Shown in pieces: positions 17,277-26,258 of a stretch of DNA of 64,000 nt. Source of the DNA: Gelidibacter mesophilus DSM 14095 (lineage in GTDB: Bacteria; Bacteroidota; Bacteroidia; Flavobacteriales; Flavobacteriaceae); contig NZ_AUHD01000008.1 in NCBI RefSeq assembly GCF_000423005.1, forward strand, positions 124,001-188,000, read 5' to 3'. The stretch's first letter is position 1. Every line of letters begins with the position of its first letter. A program made the position numbers and the translations under genes. The notes under the pieces were generated by a model, which was not told where the DNA came from, made no database searches, and was given only the letters and a program-made list of their open reading frames with translations.

Positions 17277-18740
17277 CTATTTGTTTTTTATGAGTTCTTT
17301 AATCTGATTTTTTTCGAGCATAACCACTAAAAATAGGAACATCAACAATAAGCCAATGCCTACCACATAATTCTCTCGAAATACATAAAACGAAATTACC
17401 GAAAATGCCGAGGATACTGCTAAATAGAGTCCCATTTTTTTCAAATTATACGGAATTGGGTAATATTTTTGTCCGTAGTAATACGAAACAAGCATCATAC
17501 AAGCGTAAGCAGACAAAGTCGCTATCGCCGATCCCACATAACTGATGATGGGAATGAGCCAAAAGTTAAGTGCTAAGGTTAAAAGCGCTCCAAACACTGA
17601 AATATAGGCGCCAAACTTCGTTCTATCGGTTACTTTGTACCACACCGATAAATTATGGTAAATACCAAGACATAAATTGGCCAATAAAATAATCGGAACA
17701 ATGACCATGGCTTTCCAATACGCTTCATCGCCTATCAGCATCATTTTTAAAATATCGGCAAAAACCACAACGCCTAAAAGGATAACAGATCCTAAAATAA
17801 CAAAGTACTCAAGAATTATAGCATAGTTCTTTTTAGGATTTTTACTATTGGCATGACTAAAAAAGTAAGGTTCCACACCAAGTTTATAAGCCGTTACAAA
17901 AAGTGTCATAAACATGGCCAATTTGTAACAGGCTGAATACATTCCGATCTCACTTTTAGCAATGTTTTCTGGTAGAAGTTTATTGAGAAGCACCCGGTCA
18001 AAGGTTTCATTAATTGAAAACGCAACACCCGCAACCAATACTGGAAAGGCATAAGTCATCATTTTTTTCCAGAGTTTGGTATCGAAGGTATATTTAAGTT
18101 TGAAATAGAAGGACGACATCAATATCAACGTTACCGCACTAGCGACTAAATTGGCAATAAAAATATAGTTGATTTCAAAATCTGGCCTGTAAATGGCTCC
18201 CAACCATGATGAGTCTGTTGCCAAATCCTTTAACCACAATAACAAAAAAAGGTTTAAACCCAAGTTTATGGCGACGTTCAGAATTTTAATGACTGCATAT
18301 TTAACTGGTCTTGCATTAGCCCTTAACCAAGCAAATGGTATAATGACCAACGCATCCAACAACAAGATCCAAATCACCAAATTAATATATTCGGCTTTGA
18401 TGTCTATAAAATTTGCAATATCATTCTGAAAAATTAGAGCAACACTAAAAAAGAGAAAAGAAGATACTATCAGTGAAATTGAAGACGTTCCTATAACTTT
18501 AGCCTGATCTTCCTCCTTATTAAAGAACCTAAAAAAAGCCGTTTCCATACCATAAGCCAGAATAACGTTGAACAGTACAAAATAAGTGTAGATTAAGGAC
18601 ACATCGCCATAATCTGCCACCGATTTTAAGACGCTTTCGTCGGTATGCAAACGCACTAATAAAAAACTCAACATTCGTGGCAGCACTGTGGCTAAACCAT
18701 AAATAAAGGTTTGTTTAAAGAGAGATTTTAAAGTGCTCAA
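17277..18740 (-). CDS. Oligosaccharide flippase-like polytopic protein
   Basis: 487 aa with about 14 hydrophobic helices, MVF/MATE-type Wzx topology (Polysacc_synt family). It likely flips lipid-linked sugar repeats across the inner membrane. The start is TTG at 18740; MSTLKSLFKQTFIYGLATVLPR matches family N-termini and no in-frame ATG is upstream. The surrounding run with dut and the sugar nucleotidyltransferase is conserved in Flavobacteriaceae and is distinct from the polysaccharide locus at 38-60 kb, which has its own flippase. Confidence 0.85.
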   Translation of the reverse strand: MSTLKSLFKQTFIYGLATVLPRMLSFLLVRLHTDESVLKSVADYGDVSLIYTYFVLFNVILAYGMETAFFRFFNKEEDQAKVIGTSSISLIVSSFLFFSVALIFQNDIANFIDIKAEYINLVIWILLLDALVIIPFAWLRANARPVKYAVIKILNVAINLGLNLFLLLWLKDLATDSSWLGAIYRPDFEINYIFIANLVASAVTLILMSSFYFKLKYTFDTKLWKKMMTYAFPVLVAGVAFSINETFDRVLLNKLLPENIAKSEIGMYSACYKLAMFMTLFVTAYKLGVEPYFFSHANSKNPKKNYAIILEYFVILGSVILLGVVVFADILKMMLIGDEAYWKAMVIVPIILLANLCLGIYHNLSVWYKVTDRTKFGAYISVFGALLTLALNFWLIPIISYVGSAIATLSAYACMMLVSYYYGQKYYPIPYNLKKMGLYLAVSSAFSVISFYVFRENYVVGIGLLLMFLFLVVMLEKNQIKELIKNK

Positions 18741-18829
18741 GAGTTTTTTTTGGTCTGCTAAATTACAGTTTTATAAGCCTAATTGCAAGCTATGTTTTAT
18801 TGCGCTTGAGTAAGATAAAGTGGCTAAAT

Positions 18830-19306
18830 TTAATTAGACTTTTCAATGATATCTTCAATCTTAAAATAACGGGTTTCACCATCCACTATATAACTGATAA
18901 TACCCTCTGATTGTCCCAATTTATAGGGTATGGTCTTAGGAATTCTTGGCGGTTTATTTTTCATTTCTTCCAAAGGATCACTGCTCATAATGATATCAGG
19001 GTTTGATTTTTCAGGAATTTCAAATTTGCCGATATAAAACGTATTTGAATCTACGGACTCTTTAACCAGTTTGGTGATTTGGTTTCTAAAATAAACAGAA
19101 TCTAAAACAATGCTGCTATTGTCATTTCCAACTATAGGAATATGTAATGTAAAACCTGTATTGGCAACTTCAGGAGAAGTCCAAGATTCAACGTAAACTT
19201 CCCCAATAGCAAAAGGTGGGGCATCTTGTAATTTTTGATTCTCCGAGCATTTTGAGGTGCTTAAAATCATCATTACGACTGTTGAGATAAGAGGTACAAT
19301 TTTCAT
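18830..19306 (-). CDS. Small secreted or lipoprotein, function unknown
   Basis: 158 aa. The hydrophobic N-terminus ends in LSTSKC (Cys20), a poor lipobox because Lys precedes the Cys, so lipidation is uncertain. The rest is soluble and beta-rich; no family recognised. It stands alone between the flippase and the atpG 3' repeats. Confidence 0.6.
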   Translation of the reverse strand: MKIVPLISTVVMMILSTSKCSENQKLQDAPPFAIGEVYVESWTSPEVANTGFTLHIPIVGNDNSSIVLDSVYFRNQITKLVKESVDSNTFYIGKFEIPEKSNPDIIMSSDPLEEMKNKPPRIPKTIPYKLGQSEGIISYIVDGETRYFKIEDIIEKSN

Positions 19307-19390
19307 AAGTCATGTTTTTCTTTGTGGTACTAATAACAAATAGTATTCCATAAAATAAACATAAGTATCCAAACGAACACTACAAAAACT

Positions 19391-19425
19391 AAAAAGCCTC
19401 AATTCTGAGGAAGTGAGGCCTTTAA
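19391..19425 (-). terminator. Terminator attached to the duplicated atpG fragment
   Basis: Minus strand reads AAAGGCCTCA, loop, TGAGGC then TTTTT. Its sequence aligns with the terminator at 19545-19578, so it was copied together with the neighbouring atpG fragment. Confidence 0.6.
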
Positions 19426-19540
19426 ATTACAAGATTAGCTGCGCTCCCCAACAATTACTAAAAATTCTTTTGTAATGGTAGCTTTACGTGTTTTGTTATA
19501 GTTCGATTTAAAGCTGATCAATCAACTCTGTAGTGGTAAG
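19426..19540 (-). pseudogene. Decayed duplicate of the atpG 3' end
   Basis: The minus strand encodes TELIDQL, then after one extra T (frameshift) KSNYNKTRKATITKEF followed by LVIVGERS and a stop. This aligns with the atpG C-terminus TELRDQLKLTYNKARQAS...EIVGGAEALNN. It is an old, frameshifted partial copy about 400 bp downstream of the real end. Confidence 0.75.
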
Positions 19541-19544
19541 AGGG

Positions 19545-19578
19545 CAAAAAAAAGCCTCACTTTTGGAAAGTAATGCTT
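19545..19578 (-). terminator. Rho-independent terminator of the atp operon
   Basis: Minus strand AAGCATTACTTT pairs with AAAGTGAGGCTT (one mismatch, one G-U), followed by eight Ts (19546-19553). It is the strongest intrinsic terminator downstream of atpG. Confidence 0.7.
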
Positions 19579-19623
19579 CTTATTATGAGATTAGCTGCGC
19601 TGTACCTAAAGGTTTCCTGCCTT

Positions 19624-19643
19624 CCTGTCTGCCGACAGGCAGG
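19624..19643. repeat. REP-like palindrome
   Basis: CCTGTCTGCCGACAGGCAGG, with CCTGCC/GGCAGG-type arms; a second partial arm (TTTCCTGCC) precedes it at about 19612. Confidence 0.6.
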
Positions 19644-19656
19644 CGCATGAATTGGT

Positions 19657-19834
19657 TAATTATTAAGAGCTTCCGCTATTTAATAATTTAGCTCCACTGT
19701 ATTCCGCCTAATTATTGAGAGCTTCCGCTCGTGGATAATTTGGCTCCACTGGGTTCCGCCTAATTATTAAGAGCTTCCGCTCGTGGATAATTTGGCTCCA
19801 CTGTGTTCCGCCTAATTATTAAGAGCTTCCGCTC
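19657..19834 (-). repeat. 52-bp tandem repeat carrying the atpG stop region
   Basis: Three full 52-bp units (19657-19708, 19709-19760, 19761-19812) plus a 22-bp partial that is the true 3' end of atpG (19813-19834). Each unit holds a copy of the codons for the last residues AEALNN and the stop; unit 1 is the most diverged. The period is not a multiple of three. Confidence 0.85.
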
Positions 19835-20672
19835 CTCCAACAATTTCAAGGATTTCATTAGTAATAGAAGCTTGACGTGCTTTATTATAAGTCAATTTCA
19901 ATTGATCTCTCAACTCGGTAGCGTTATCTGTTGCTTTATGCATGGCCGTCATACGAGCCCCGTGTTCAGAAGCGAAAGAATCTCTAAGGGCTTTGTAAAG
20001 CTGTGTCTTTAAAGATTTAGGGATTAATTGCTTAACTATTTCTGCTTTTGAAGGCTCGAAGATGTAATCAGTATCAACATCATCAGCATCTTCCATAGGA
20101 ACAATTGGTAAAAATTGCTCGGTCATGATTTCTTGAGTTGCCGCATTCTTAAACTTGTTATACACCAAAACAATTTTATCTGCCTCTTGTTTCAAGAATT
20201 TATCCATCAATACTTCGGCTATCTCTGCAACAGTATCAAAAGTCAAATCATCATAGATGTCACTTTTATTTCCAATTACTCTATTGCTTTTCTTAAAGGC
20301 ATCATTGGTTTTTTTACCAATCGCCAAAATAGAAACTTCCTTACCTGCATATTCCGCATGTATCAAGCGATTAGTTGCTTTGATAATGTTAGAGTTGAAA
20401 GCTCCTGCCAAACCTCTGTTAGAGGTTATGGATACCAACAACACTTTGTTGACCTCACGCTGGTCAGCAAATTCACTTCCAGAATCAGCATCTAACGTTG
20501 CGCTTAAGCTTTGTAACAGTTCTGTTAATTTATCAGAATACGGACGCATTGCAGTAATAGCATCTTGTGCCTTCTTTAACTTTGCAGCCGATACCATTTT
20601 CATGGCACTGGTAATCTGCATCGTAGAAGATACCGATGTAATTCTGTTACGTATTTCCTTTAAGTTTGCCAT
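19812..20672 (-). CDS. atpG: ATP synthase F1 subunit gamma
   Basis: 286 aa. The long N- and C-terminal helices that form the rotor shaft are visible: MANLKEIRNRITSVSSTMQITSAM at the start, and TDNATELRDQL...NKARQASITNEILEIVGGAEA at the end. Gamma connects the c-ring to the alpha3beta3 head and turns proton flow into ATP synthesis. The stop codon is immediately followed by tandem repeats of its own end. Separated from atpA by 127 bp of repeat-like DNA rather than the short gap expected in an atp operon. Confidence 0.97.
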   Translation of the reverse strand: MANLKEIRNRITSVSSTMQITSAMKMVSAAKLKKAQDAITAMRPYSDKLTELLQSLSATLDADSGSEFADQREVNKVLLVSITSNRGLAGAFNSNIIKATNRLIHAEYAGKEVSILAIGKKTNDAFKKSNRVIGNKSDIYDDLTFDTVAEIAEVLMDKFLKQEADKIVLVYNKFKNAATQEIMTEQFLPIVPMEDADDVDTDYIFEPSKAEIVKQLIPKSLKTQLYKALRDSFASEHGARMTAMHKATDNATELRDQLKLTYNKARQASITNEILEIVGGAEALNN

Positions 20673-20687
20673 TTTTCAATTAGAATT

Positions 20688-20801
20688 AAGTATTAAGATG
20701 CGAGTATTAAGACTAGCACAGATACTTTGCTAAATATTTGACTTTATACACAAAGACTAAAAGTTTTCAATTTCTAATCTTTGTACTTCGTACTTAATAC
20801 T
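20688..20801. repeat. Inverted repeat in the atpA-atpG spacer
   Basis: AAGTATTAAG (20688) and GAGTATTAAG (20702) face CTTAATACT (20793-20801), the last overlapping the atpA stop. The spacer also holds TTTGTACTTCGTACTTAATAC. This looks like a small inserted repeat unit. Confidence 0.5.
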
Positions 20802-22380
20802 ATTTACGATACTTCGCCGACAACTCCTTAGCTACAGAAGATAATGTATCTGTATCTGCATCAGTTAGTTTTCCTGCTTTCAAAGAAGCAAGGGTATCGC
20901 TATGTTTCGCTTTTAAGAACTCTAAATAATCACGTTCAAATTCTTTCACTTTTTCTACAGGAACGTCTCTCAATAAGTTTTTAGATCCGGCAAAGATAAT
21001 TGCCACTTGATCTTCTACTCTAAATGGATCGTTTTGTGCTTGCTTTAAAATTTCAACGTTACGTTTTCCTTTGTTAATAACATTTAAGGTCACGGCATCA
21101 AGGTCAGAACCAAACTTAGCAAAAGCTTCCAACTCGCGGTATTGAGCTTGATCCAATTTTAAAGTACCTGATACTTTTTTCATGGATTTGATCTGGGCGT
21201 TACCACCAACACGAGATACTGAAATACCTACGTTAATTGCTGGACGTACGCCGGAGTTAAACAAGTCACCATCCAAGAAAATCTGTCCGTCAGTAATAGA
21301 AATTACGTTCGTTGGGATATATGCTGATACGTCACCCGCTTGCGTTTCAATAATTGGCAATGCTGTTAATGAGCCACCACCTTTTACGATTGGTTTCAAA
21401 ACATCTGGTAAATCGTTCATTTCTTTAGCAATTTCATCATTGTTGATGATTTTTGCCGAACGCTCCAGTAATCTAGAGTGAAGGTAGAAAACATCTCCAG
21501 GATACGCCTCACGTCCCGGTGGACGACGTAGCAATAATGAAATCTCACGGTAAGCTACCGCTTGTTTTGATAAATCATCAAAAACAATCAATGCAGGACG
21601 GCCAGTATCTCTAAAATACTCACCAATGGCAGCACCAGCAAATGGCGCATACACTTGCATAGCCGCAGGATCAGAGGCATTAGCTGCAACTATTGTGGTG
21701 TAGGCCATTGCTCCTTTCTCTTCTAGTGTTTTTGCAATTAAAGCAACTGTTGACGCTTTCTGGCCAATAGCTACATATATACAATATACAGGCTCACCTG
21801 CATCATAAAATTCCTTTTGATTGATAATAGTGTCAATACAAACTGCTGTTTTACCAGTTTGACGGTCACCAATTACCAACTCACGTTGACCACGACCTAC
21901 AGGAATCATGGCATCAATAGCTTTGATACCTGTTTGTAATGGTTCAGTTACCGGTTGACGGTAGATAACACCCGGAGCTTTACGTTCTAATGGCATTTCA
22001 TAAAGCGTTCCTTCAATTGGGCCTTTACCATCAATTGGAGTCCCTAAAGTATCTACAACCCGTCCTGCAATGCCTTCACCTACTTTTAAGGAAGCAATTC
22101 GTTTGGTACGTTTTACAGTTGAGCCTTCGCTGACACCTACAGAAGGTCCTAACAATACCACACCTACGTTATCTTCTTCAAGATTCAAAACGATGCCTTC
22201 TAGACCGTCAGCAAATTCAACCAATTCACCATACTGAACGTTTGCTAAGCCGTAAACACGGGCAATACCATCTCCAACAGTCAATACTGTTCCTACTTCG
22301 TCCAATGAAGCGCTAGCTTCAAACCCTGACAATTGTTGCTTTAAGATTGCTGAAATTTCAGCTGGTTTTACTTCTGCCAT
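20800..22380 (-). CDS. atpA: ATP synthase F1 subunit alpha
   Basis: 526 aa. Walker A-like P-loop GDRQTGKT, the alpha signature region [14 protein letters not shown], and the family C-terminal helices. Alpha makes the non-catalytic nucleotide sites of the F1 head. Upstream atpH is 56 bp away. The N-terminus [17 protein letters not shown] is the family start. Confidence 0.98.
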   Translation of the reverse strand: MAEVKPAEISAILKQQLSGFEASASLDEVGTVLTVGDGIARVYGLANVQYGELVEFADGLEGIVLNLEEDNVGVVLLGPSVGVSEGSTVKRTKRIASLKVGEGIAGRVVDTLGTPIDGKGPIEGTLYEMPLERKAPGVIYRQPVTEPLQTGIKAIDAMIPVGRGQRELVIGDRQTGKTAVCIDTIINQKEFYDAGEPVYCIYVAIGQKASTVALIAKTLEEKGAMAYTTIVAANASDPAAMQVYAPFAGAAIGEYFRDTGRPALIVFDDLSKQAVAYREISLLLRRPPGREAYPGDVFYLHSRLLERSAKIINNDEIAKEMNDLPDVLKPIVKGGGSLTALPIIETQAGDVSAYIPTNVISITDGQIFLDGDLFNSGVRPAINVGISVSRVGGNAQIKSMKKVSGTLKLDQAQYRELEAFAKFGSDLDAVTLNVINKGKRNVEILKQAQNDPFRVEDQVAIIFAGSKNLLRDVPVEKVKEFERDYLEFLKAKHSDTLASLKAGKLTDADTDTLSSVAKELSAKYRK

Positions 22381-22436
22381 TTTTTATTAGTAATTAGAGG
22401 TTAGAAGGTAGAGGGTAGTCCTCTAGTTCCAACGCT

Positions 22437-22973
22437 TTAGTTTAATGTAAATTCTCTTTTTAACTTATTTAATTTGTTTGCAATACTAGCATCATACTGC
22501 ATATCTCCTACACGTAAAATGAAACCACCTAAGATTGATTCATCTACCATGTTTACAATTTCAGCTTCTTTTCCGGTCAACTCTTTTACTTTGGCCAAAA
22601 CTTTTGTTTTAAGCTCATCTGTTAACGATACTGCTGACGTCACTTTTGCGACTTGCTTACCTTCACCTTCATTAAATAACACAGAATATTGTTGGGCCAC
22701 TTCACCCAAAATATGCAGACGTTTGTTAGCGATTAAAGTATCAATCAAACTTGCGCTCAATTTATGCAGGTCTTTAAAAATGGCCAACAAAGCTGATTTC
22801 TTTTTAGCAGCAGGTATTACAGCACTTAAAAGCATGTCGTTTAGCTCTGTGCTGGTTTCTACAGCGTTAGCTATGGATTTCATATCCGCATTTACCGCCT
22901 CGGCTGACTTTTGCTCTTTAGCAAGATCCAAAACTGCTTTTGCGTAACGTACTGCTGTTCTTGTTTGTGCCAT
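22437..22973 (-). CDS. atpH: ATP synthase F1 subunit delta
   Basis: 178 aa OSCP/delta family: helical N-terminal domain (ARTAVRYAKAVLDLAKEQ-type start), and a C-terminal segment with ILGGFILRVGD. It is the peripheral-stalk cap joining F1 to subunit b. It is separated from atpF by 88 bp containing a CCCCTCTT/GGGGAG-type element. Confidence 0.95.
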   Translation of the reverse strand: MAQTRTAVRYAKAVLDLAKEQKSAEAVNADMKSIANAVETSTELNDMLLSAVIPAAKKKSALLAIFKDLHKLSASLIDTLIANKRLHILGEVAQQYSVLFNEGEGKQVAKVTSAVSLTDELKTKVLAKVKELTGKEAEIVNMVDESILGGFILRVGDMQYDASIANKLNKLKREFTLN

Positions 22974-23061
22974 ATTATTCCTATCCTAAATCCTTTCCAC
23001 AGGAAAGAACTTGTTAAACTTTATTATCCATTTCTCCCCTTCGGAAAGATCAAGAGGGGGC
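22974..23061. repeat. Repeat-like spacer atpH-atpF
   Basis: Holds CCTTTCCACAGGAAAG and TCTCCCCTTCGGAAAG...AGAGGGGG, short complementary words like those in the 8.2-8.7 kb repeat region. No gene. Confidence 0.4.
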
Positions 23062-23556
23062 TTAATTTAATTTTGCGTCAGACAACATTGACTCCACTAA
23101 TTCCAATTGCTTGCCTTTATTAGAAAGCTCTTCACGAACCACTTTTTCAGCAATCTCAATGGATAAGCTTGCCACGTGATTTTTGAGTTCAGCCATAGCT
23201 GATCTTTTTTCATTTGCAATAGCTTCTTGAGCTTGCGCAATCATTTTATTCGCTTGTTCTTGAGCTTCTTCTTTAGCATCACTGACCATTTTATTTTTGA
23301 TCTCACGTGCTTCTTTCATCATCGCTTCGCGTTCAGCACGTGCTTCGTTTAGGATACGTTCATTATCTGCCTTAAGATTCTCCATCTCCATACGCGCCTT
23401 ATCAGCCGCTTCCAATGCATTTTTAATGCCGTTTTCACGTTCATCAATGGCTCCTAAAATTGGTTTCCAAGCAAACTTTTTCAATATTACAAGAAGAAAG
23501 AAAAAAGTTATAAGTGACCAAAAAACGAGTCCGAAACCTGGTGTAATTAAATCCAT
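23062..23556 (-). CDS. atpF: ATP synthase F0 subunit b
   Basis: 164 aa. One transmembrane helix near the N-terminus (about 8-25, FWSLITFFFLLVIL), then a long charged coiled coil (about 35-160, repeated AREA/KAR heptads). It forms the peripheral stalk. 83 bp before it lies atpE. Confidence 0.95.
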   Translation of the reverse strand: MDLITPGFGLVFWSLITFFFLLVILKKFAWKPILGAIDERENGIKNALEAADKARMEMENLKADNERILNEARAEREAMMKEAREIKNKMVSDAKEEAQEQANKMIAQAQEAIANEKRSAMAELKNHVASLSIEIAEKVVREELSNKGKQLELVESMLSDAKLN

Positions 23557-23639
23557 TTATTATAGGTTTTTAGTTTTAACAATTTAAATTTTAAAATACA
23601 GAGGCAACCAACCGTTACCTCTGTATCTTTTAATCCTAA

Positions 23640-23846
23640 TTAAACGATTAATGATGCAACAACACCAAAAAGTGCTACTGCCTCTACGAAAGCTGCTAAG
23701 ATAAGCGCTGAAGTCTGAAGTTTTCCTTGGATTTCCGGTTGACGAGCCATAGCGTTCATAGCTGACTCACCGATTTTACCAATTCCCATTCCAGCTCCAA
23801 TAACTGCGATACCAGCTCCGATTGCTGCAATTCCTGTAATAGTCAT
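23640..23846 (-). CDS. atpE: ATP synthase F0 subunit c
   Basis: 68 aa, two transmembrane helices joined by the polar loop ARQP (34-37). The ion-binding carboxylate is Glu55 (AFVEAVALF). The pattern after the Glu (EAV) is not the Na+-type ES/T signature, so a proton-driven ring is likely. 20 bp separate it from atpB. Confidence 0.96.
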   Translation of the reverse strand: MTITGIAAIGAGIAVIGAGMGIGKIGESAMNAMARQPEIQGKLQTSALILAAFVEAVALFGVVASLIV

Positions 23847-23866
23847 AATAATAAAATTTAAATTAA

Positions 23867-24949
23867 TTAATGATTGTCTTCTGCGGTTGCCGTTCCAATA
23901 TATAAGGCTGACAACACGGTAAATATATATGCTTGAATTGCAACAACTACAATTTCTATGATCATGATGAACAATGAGAATCCTACAGATACTGGTGCAA
24001 TAAACTCACTCTTGAAAATAAAGACTAGGGACATCAATGACAAAATAATAATGTGTCCTGCGGTGATATTAGCAAACAAACGAATGGTTAACGAGAAAGG
24101 TTTTACAAACATCCCGATAATCTCAATGGGCATTAGGAATATTTTCATCGGTACCGGAACGCCTGGCATCCAGAAAATATGTTTCCAATAATTTTTGTTA
24201 CCACTAAACAGCGTAATGACGAACGTAAATAATGCCAAAGACAACGTAAAGGCAATATTACCGCTCACGTTGGCACCGTTTAAAATTGGAATCAATCCAA
24301 AAATATTATTGATCCAGATAAAGAAAAACACACTCAATAAGAATGGCATATATTTTCTATATTTATGTTCGCCAATCATTGGAATGGCAACCTCATCTCT
24401 AATAAAAATAACAAGCGGCTCCATAAATGAGGCAATACCACTTGGAACAAATCGGTTTGATTTTTTGTATTTACGGGCTGAAGAAATGAATATTAATAAG
24501 AGCACCAGGACCGAAACCCACATCATAAAGACGTTTTTGGTAATAGAAAAATCCAAAGGCAATACAGCGTTTGTAGGATGGTGCTCGTCATCAAAAGCAA
24601 GTGCATCTACACCAGCGTTTAACTGGTAAATTTTTTCATGATATTTAACAAAGCGCTCTCCGTTTTTTTCAACGATGTTCACCCCTGAATCGTCATGGTG
24701 AAACGCGCTAGACATAAACGTTGTCAATCCATTATCCGTAAAAAGAATAATTGGTAAAGGAATTGTTATAGGCTCATTGTTCCAATCAACTATATGAAAC
24801 TCATGCCCATCCTTTACGTGATGCATGATCATCTCTTTGGCATTGAACTCTTTGTCTTGATCATCGTTATCTTGAACTGCAAATCCGAAATTGGAAACTG
24901 CAACAGAAAAAACTAAAAATAATACGGCTCTTAAAGTGTTTAATGTCAT
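23867..24949 (-). CDS. atpB: ATP synthase F0 subunit a
   Basis: 360 aa, longer than E. coli AtpB because of a signal-like N-terminus and an acidic/His-rich periplasmic extension of about 110 residues (HHVKDGHEFH, FHHDDSG), a common Bacteroidota feature. The membrane domain has five or six helices; the essential Arg lies in LTIRLFANITAGH. It provides the proton half-channels next to the c-ring. First gene of the atp operon, with its own consensus promoter. Confidence 0.95.
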   Translation of the reverse strand: MTLNTLRAVLFLVFSVAVSNFGFAVQDNDDQDKEFNAKEMIMHHVKDGHEFHIVDWNNEPITIPLPIILFTDNGLTTFMSSAFHHDDSGVNIVEKNGERFVKYHEKIYQLNAGVDALAFDDEHHPTNAVLPLDFSITKNVFMMWVSVLVLLLIFISSARKYKKSNRFVPSGIASFMEPLVIFIRDEVAIPMIGEHKYRKYMPFLLSVFFFIWINNIFGLIPILNGANVSGNIAFTLSLALFTFVITLFSGNKNYWKHIFWMPGVPVPMKIFLMPIEIIGMFVKPFSLTIRLFANITAGHIIILSLMSLVFIFKSEFIAPVSVGFSLFIMIIEIVVVAIQAYIFTVLSALYIGTATAEDNH

Positions 24950-24987
24950 TATGAATAGCTTAAAAATACCTTGCTCTAAATTCCGTG

Positions 24988-25018
24988 CAAATGTACGTAC
25001 ATTATGTTAAATGTCAAA
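24988..25018 (-). promoter_or_regulatory. Consensus promoter of the atp operon
   Basis: Minus strand: TTTG (plus 25015-25018), exactly 19 bases, then TACATTTG (24988-24995), a textbook Bacteroidota promoter. It predicts a leader of about 35 nt before atpB and makes atpBEFHAG independent of the genes upstream. Confidence 0.75.
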
Positions 25019-25050
25019 CACTTTTTTTGTGTATATTAACCATAAGGAGA

Positions 25051-25452
25051 TTATGACGATTTTTGAAGGAATTTTGTAATGGAATAAACCTCAAACGCCA
25101 AGTATAAAAAATATGGAATAAAGAAATTGAAAATATCCGGTTGCTTCTTTTCAAAATCTGATAGGATTATAGGCAAAAGAAATAAAATTGAAAGAAACAT
25201 TTTTATAAATGTACTGGCCATAAACAATATAAACACATCGGTTTTGCCCGTTGAGAACTTATAGTTTACCACAGTGTACAACAGCGTGGTCACTGAAAAG
25301 TGAAACACATAAATTTGCCATACCGGAAAAAACAGCTTCAGTTCTGTCCCAAAATAACTAAGTAAATAACTATGAATGCCATACAGCACTAAACTCAAAA
25401 CAGTGATAAGAAGTAAAAAATTAAGTTCTCTTTTTAAAAATGTTGGATTCAT
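25051..25452 (-). CDS. Small polytopic protein, possibly DUF6168
   Basis: 133 aa with four predicted transmembrane helices (ITVLSLVLYGIHSYLL, VYHFSVTTLLY-like, FIKMFLSILFLLPI, YFLYLAFEVYSI). It sits between the AtpZ-like gene and atpB in the position of AtpI-type assembly factors. I believe this corresponds to DUF6168, but that is memory, not a search. A role in F0 assembly or ion supply is only suggested by position. Confidence 0.65.
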   Translation of the reverse strand: MNPTFLKRELNFLLLITVLSLVLYGIHSYLLSYFGTELKLFFPVWQIYVFHFSVTTLLYTVVNYKFSTGKTDVFILFMASTFIKMFLSILFLLPIILSDFEKKQPDIFNFFIPYFLYLAFEVYSITKFLQKSS

Positions 25453-25618
25453 TGAATAAGGAAATTGAAATTTATATGATATTGCCGAAAAACCATCCTC
25501 ATCATTTCAATAGATAGAACTTAATTTTTTTTTTTTAAAATTCATATCCTATCAAAAAGAAACGGCATTGCTATTCCTCACTTTTAGGAAAAAGAACTCA
25601 AGATTATCTTGATAGCCT
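25453..25618. other. 166-bp spacer, no feature seen
   Basis: AT-rich with poly-T runs; no promoter consensus, gene or clear hairpin found. Confidence 0.4.
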
Positions 25619-25846
25619 TTAATTATCGTCTTTTGAGTTTGCAATAATACGTCTTATTACAAAAATAATGGCAATAATTGTTGAGGTCAACGACAAAACA
25701 ATCGTCCACAAATTATTGGTGTTTTCATTGTAATCGTCAAGTTTGACGCCTATAAAGCTTCCTATCCCAATGATAACAAACATTTGTATGGCAATTCCAG
25801 AGTATTTGGCGTAACTGTTAAACTGGTTGTCCTTTTTTGGTAGCAT
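25619..25846 (-). CDS. AtpZ/AtpI family small membrane protein
   Basis: 75 aa from the ATG at 25846 (the frame is open to 25888, but the family begins close to the MLPKKDNQ start). Two transmembrane helices flank a polar turn (GIAIQMFVIIGIGSFIGVKLDDY and TIVLSLTSTIIAIIFVIRR). AtpZ/AtpI-type proteins assist c-ring assembly or supply Mg2+ to the ATP synthase. It overlaps the 3' end of the bactofilin gene by about 29 bases and precedes atpB by two genes. Confidence 0.82.
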   Translation of the reverse strand: MLPKKDNQFNSYAKYSGIAIQMFVIIGIGSFIGVKLDDYNENTNNLWTIVLSLTSTIIAIIFVIRRIIANSKDDN

Positions 25847-26246
25847 TGTCGTCTGGTGCTTTAGAAATGTTGTTTGTGCCTTTGGCATGCCCTTTCATAA
25901 TACAAGTAGCGTTAAAAGTAGCGCCTGGCTCTACTGAAAATTTCCCCACCTCAACATCGCCTTCAACAAAGGCCGAGGATCTCAACGTAAGCGTATCTGT
26001 AAGGCTCAGATTTCCTGAGAATTTGCCTTCAATATCAGCATTAGCCCCTTCAAGCGTACCTTTAATAATGCCTGTTTTACCAAGAACCACTTTGCCAGGG
26101 GTTTTAATATTTCCCAAAATGGTACCTTCAATCCTGAAATCACTGTCGCTAATAATGTCACCAGTAAAAGTGGTACCTTTAGCGATTGTGTTTTGTTGGT
26201 TAACTGCTTCTGCGGAAGTTTTTCCTTTTTTGTTTTCTGCGAACAT
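25818..26246 (-). CDS. Bactofilin-type cytoskeletal protein
   Basis: 142 aa. A central right-handed beta-helix (about 20-115) of short repeats (TTFTGDI, FRIEGTILGNI, VVLGKTGIIKGTL, ADIEGKFSGNL) flanked by polar termini, the bactofilin pattern (polymer-forming cytoskeletal, DUF583). Bactofilins form filaments near the membrane and help place cell-wall enzymes. Located between the SprE/PorW gene and the AtpZ-like gene. Confidence 0.92.
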   Translation of the reverse strand: MFAENKKGKTSAEAVNQQNTIAKGTTFTGDIISDSDFRIEGTILGNIKTPGKVVLGKTGIIKGTLEGANADIEGKFSGNLSLTDTLTLRSSAFVEGDVEVGKFSVEPGATFNATCIMKGHAKGTNNISKAPDDNATKKGQPV

Positions 26247-26258
26247 AGATTTGGTTGT

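Noticed and set aside
19657-19834. CRISPR array
   Set aside because: Units are directly contiguous 52-bp repeats with no unique spacers, and they contain the atpG stop region.
22474-22947. 157-aa frame antisense to atpH
   Set aside because: Complement of atpH coding sequence, no independent motif or promoter.
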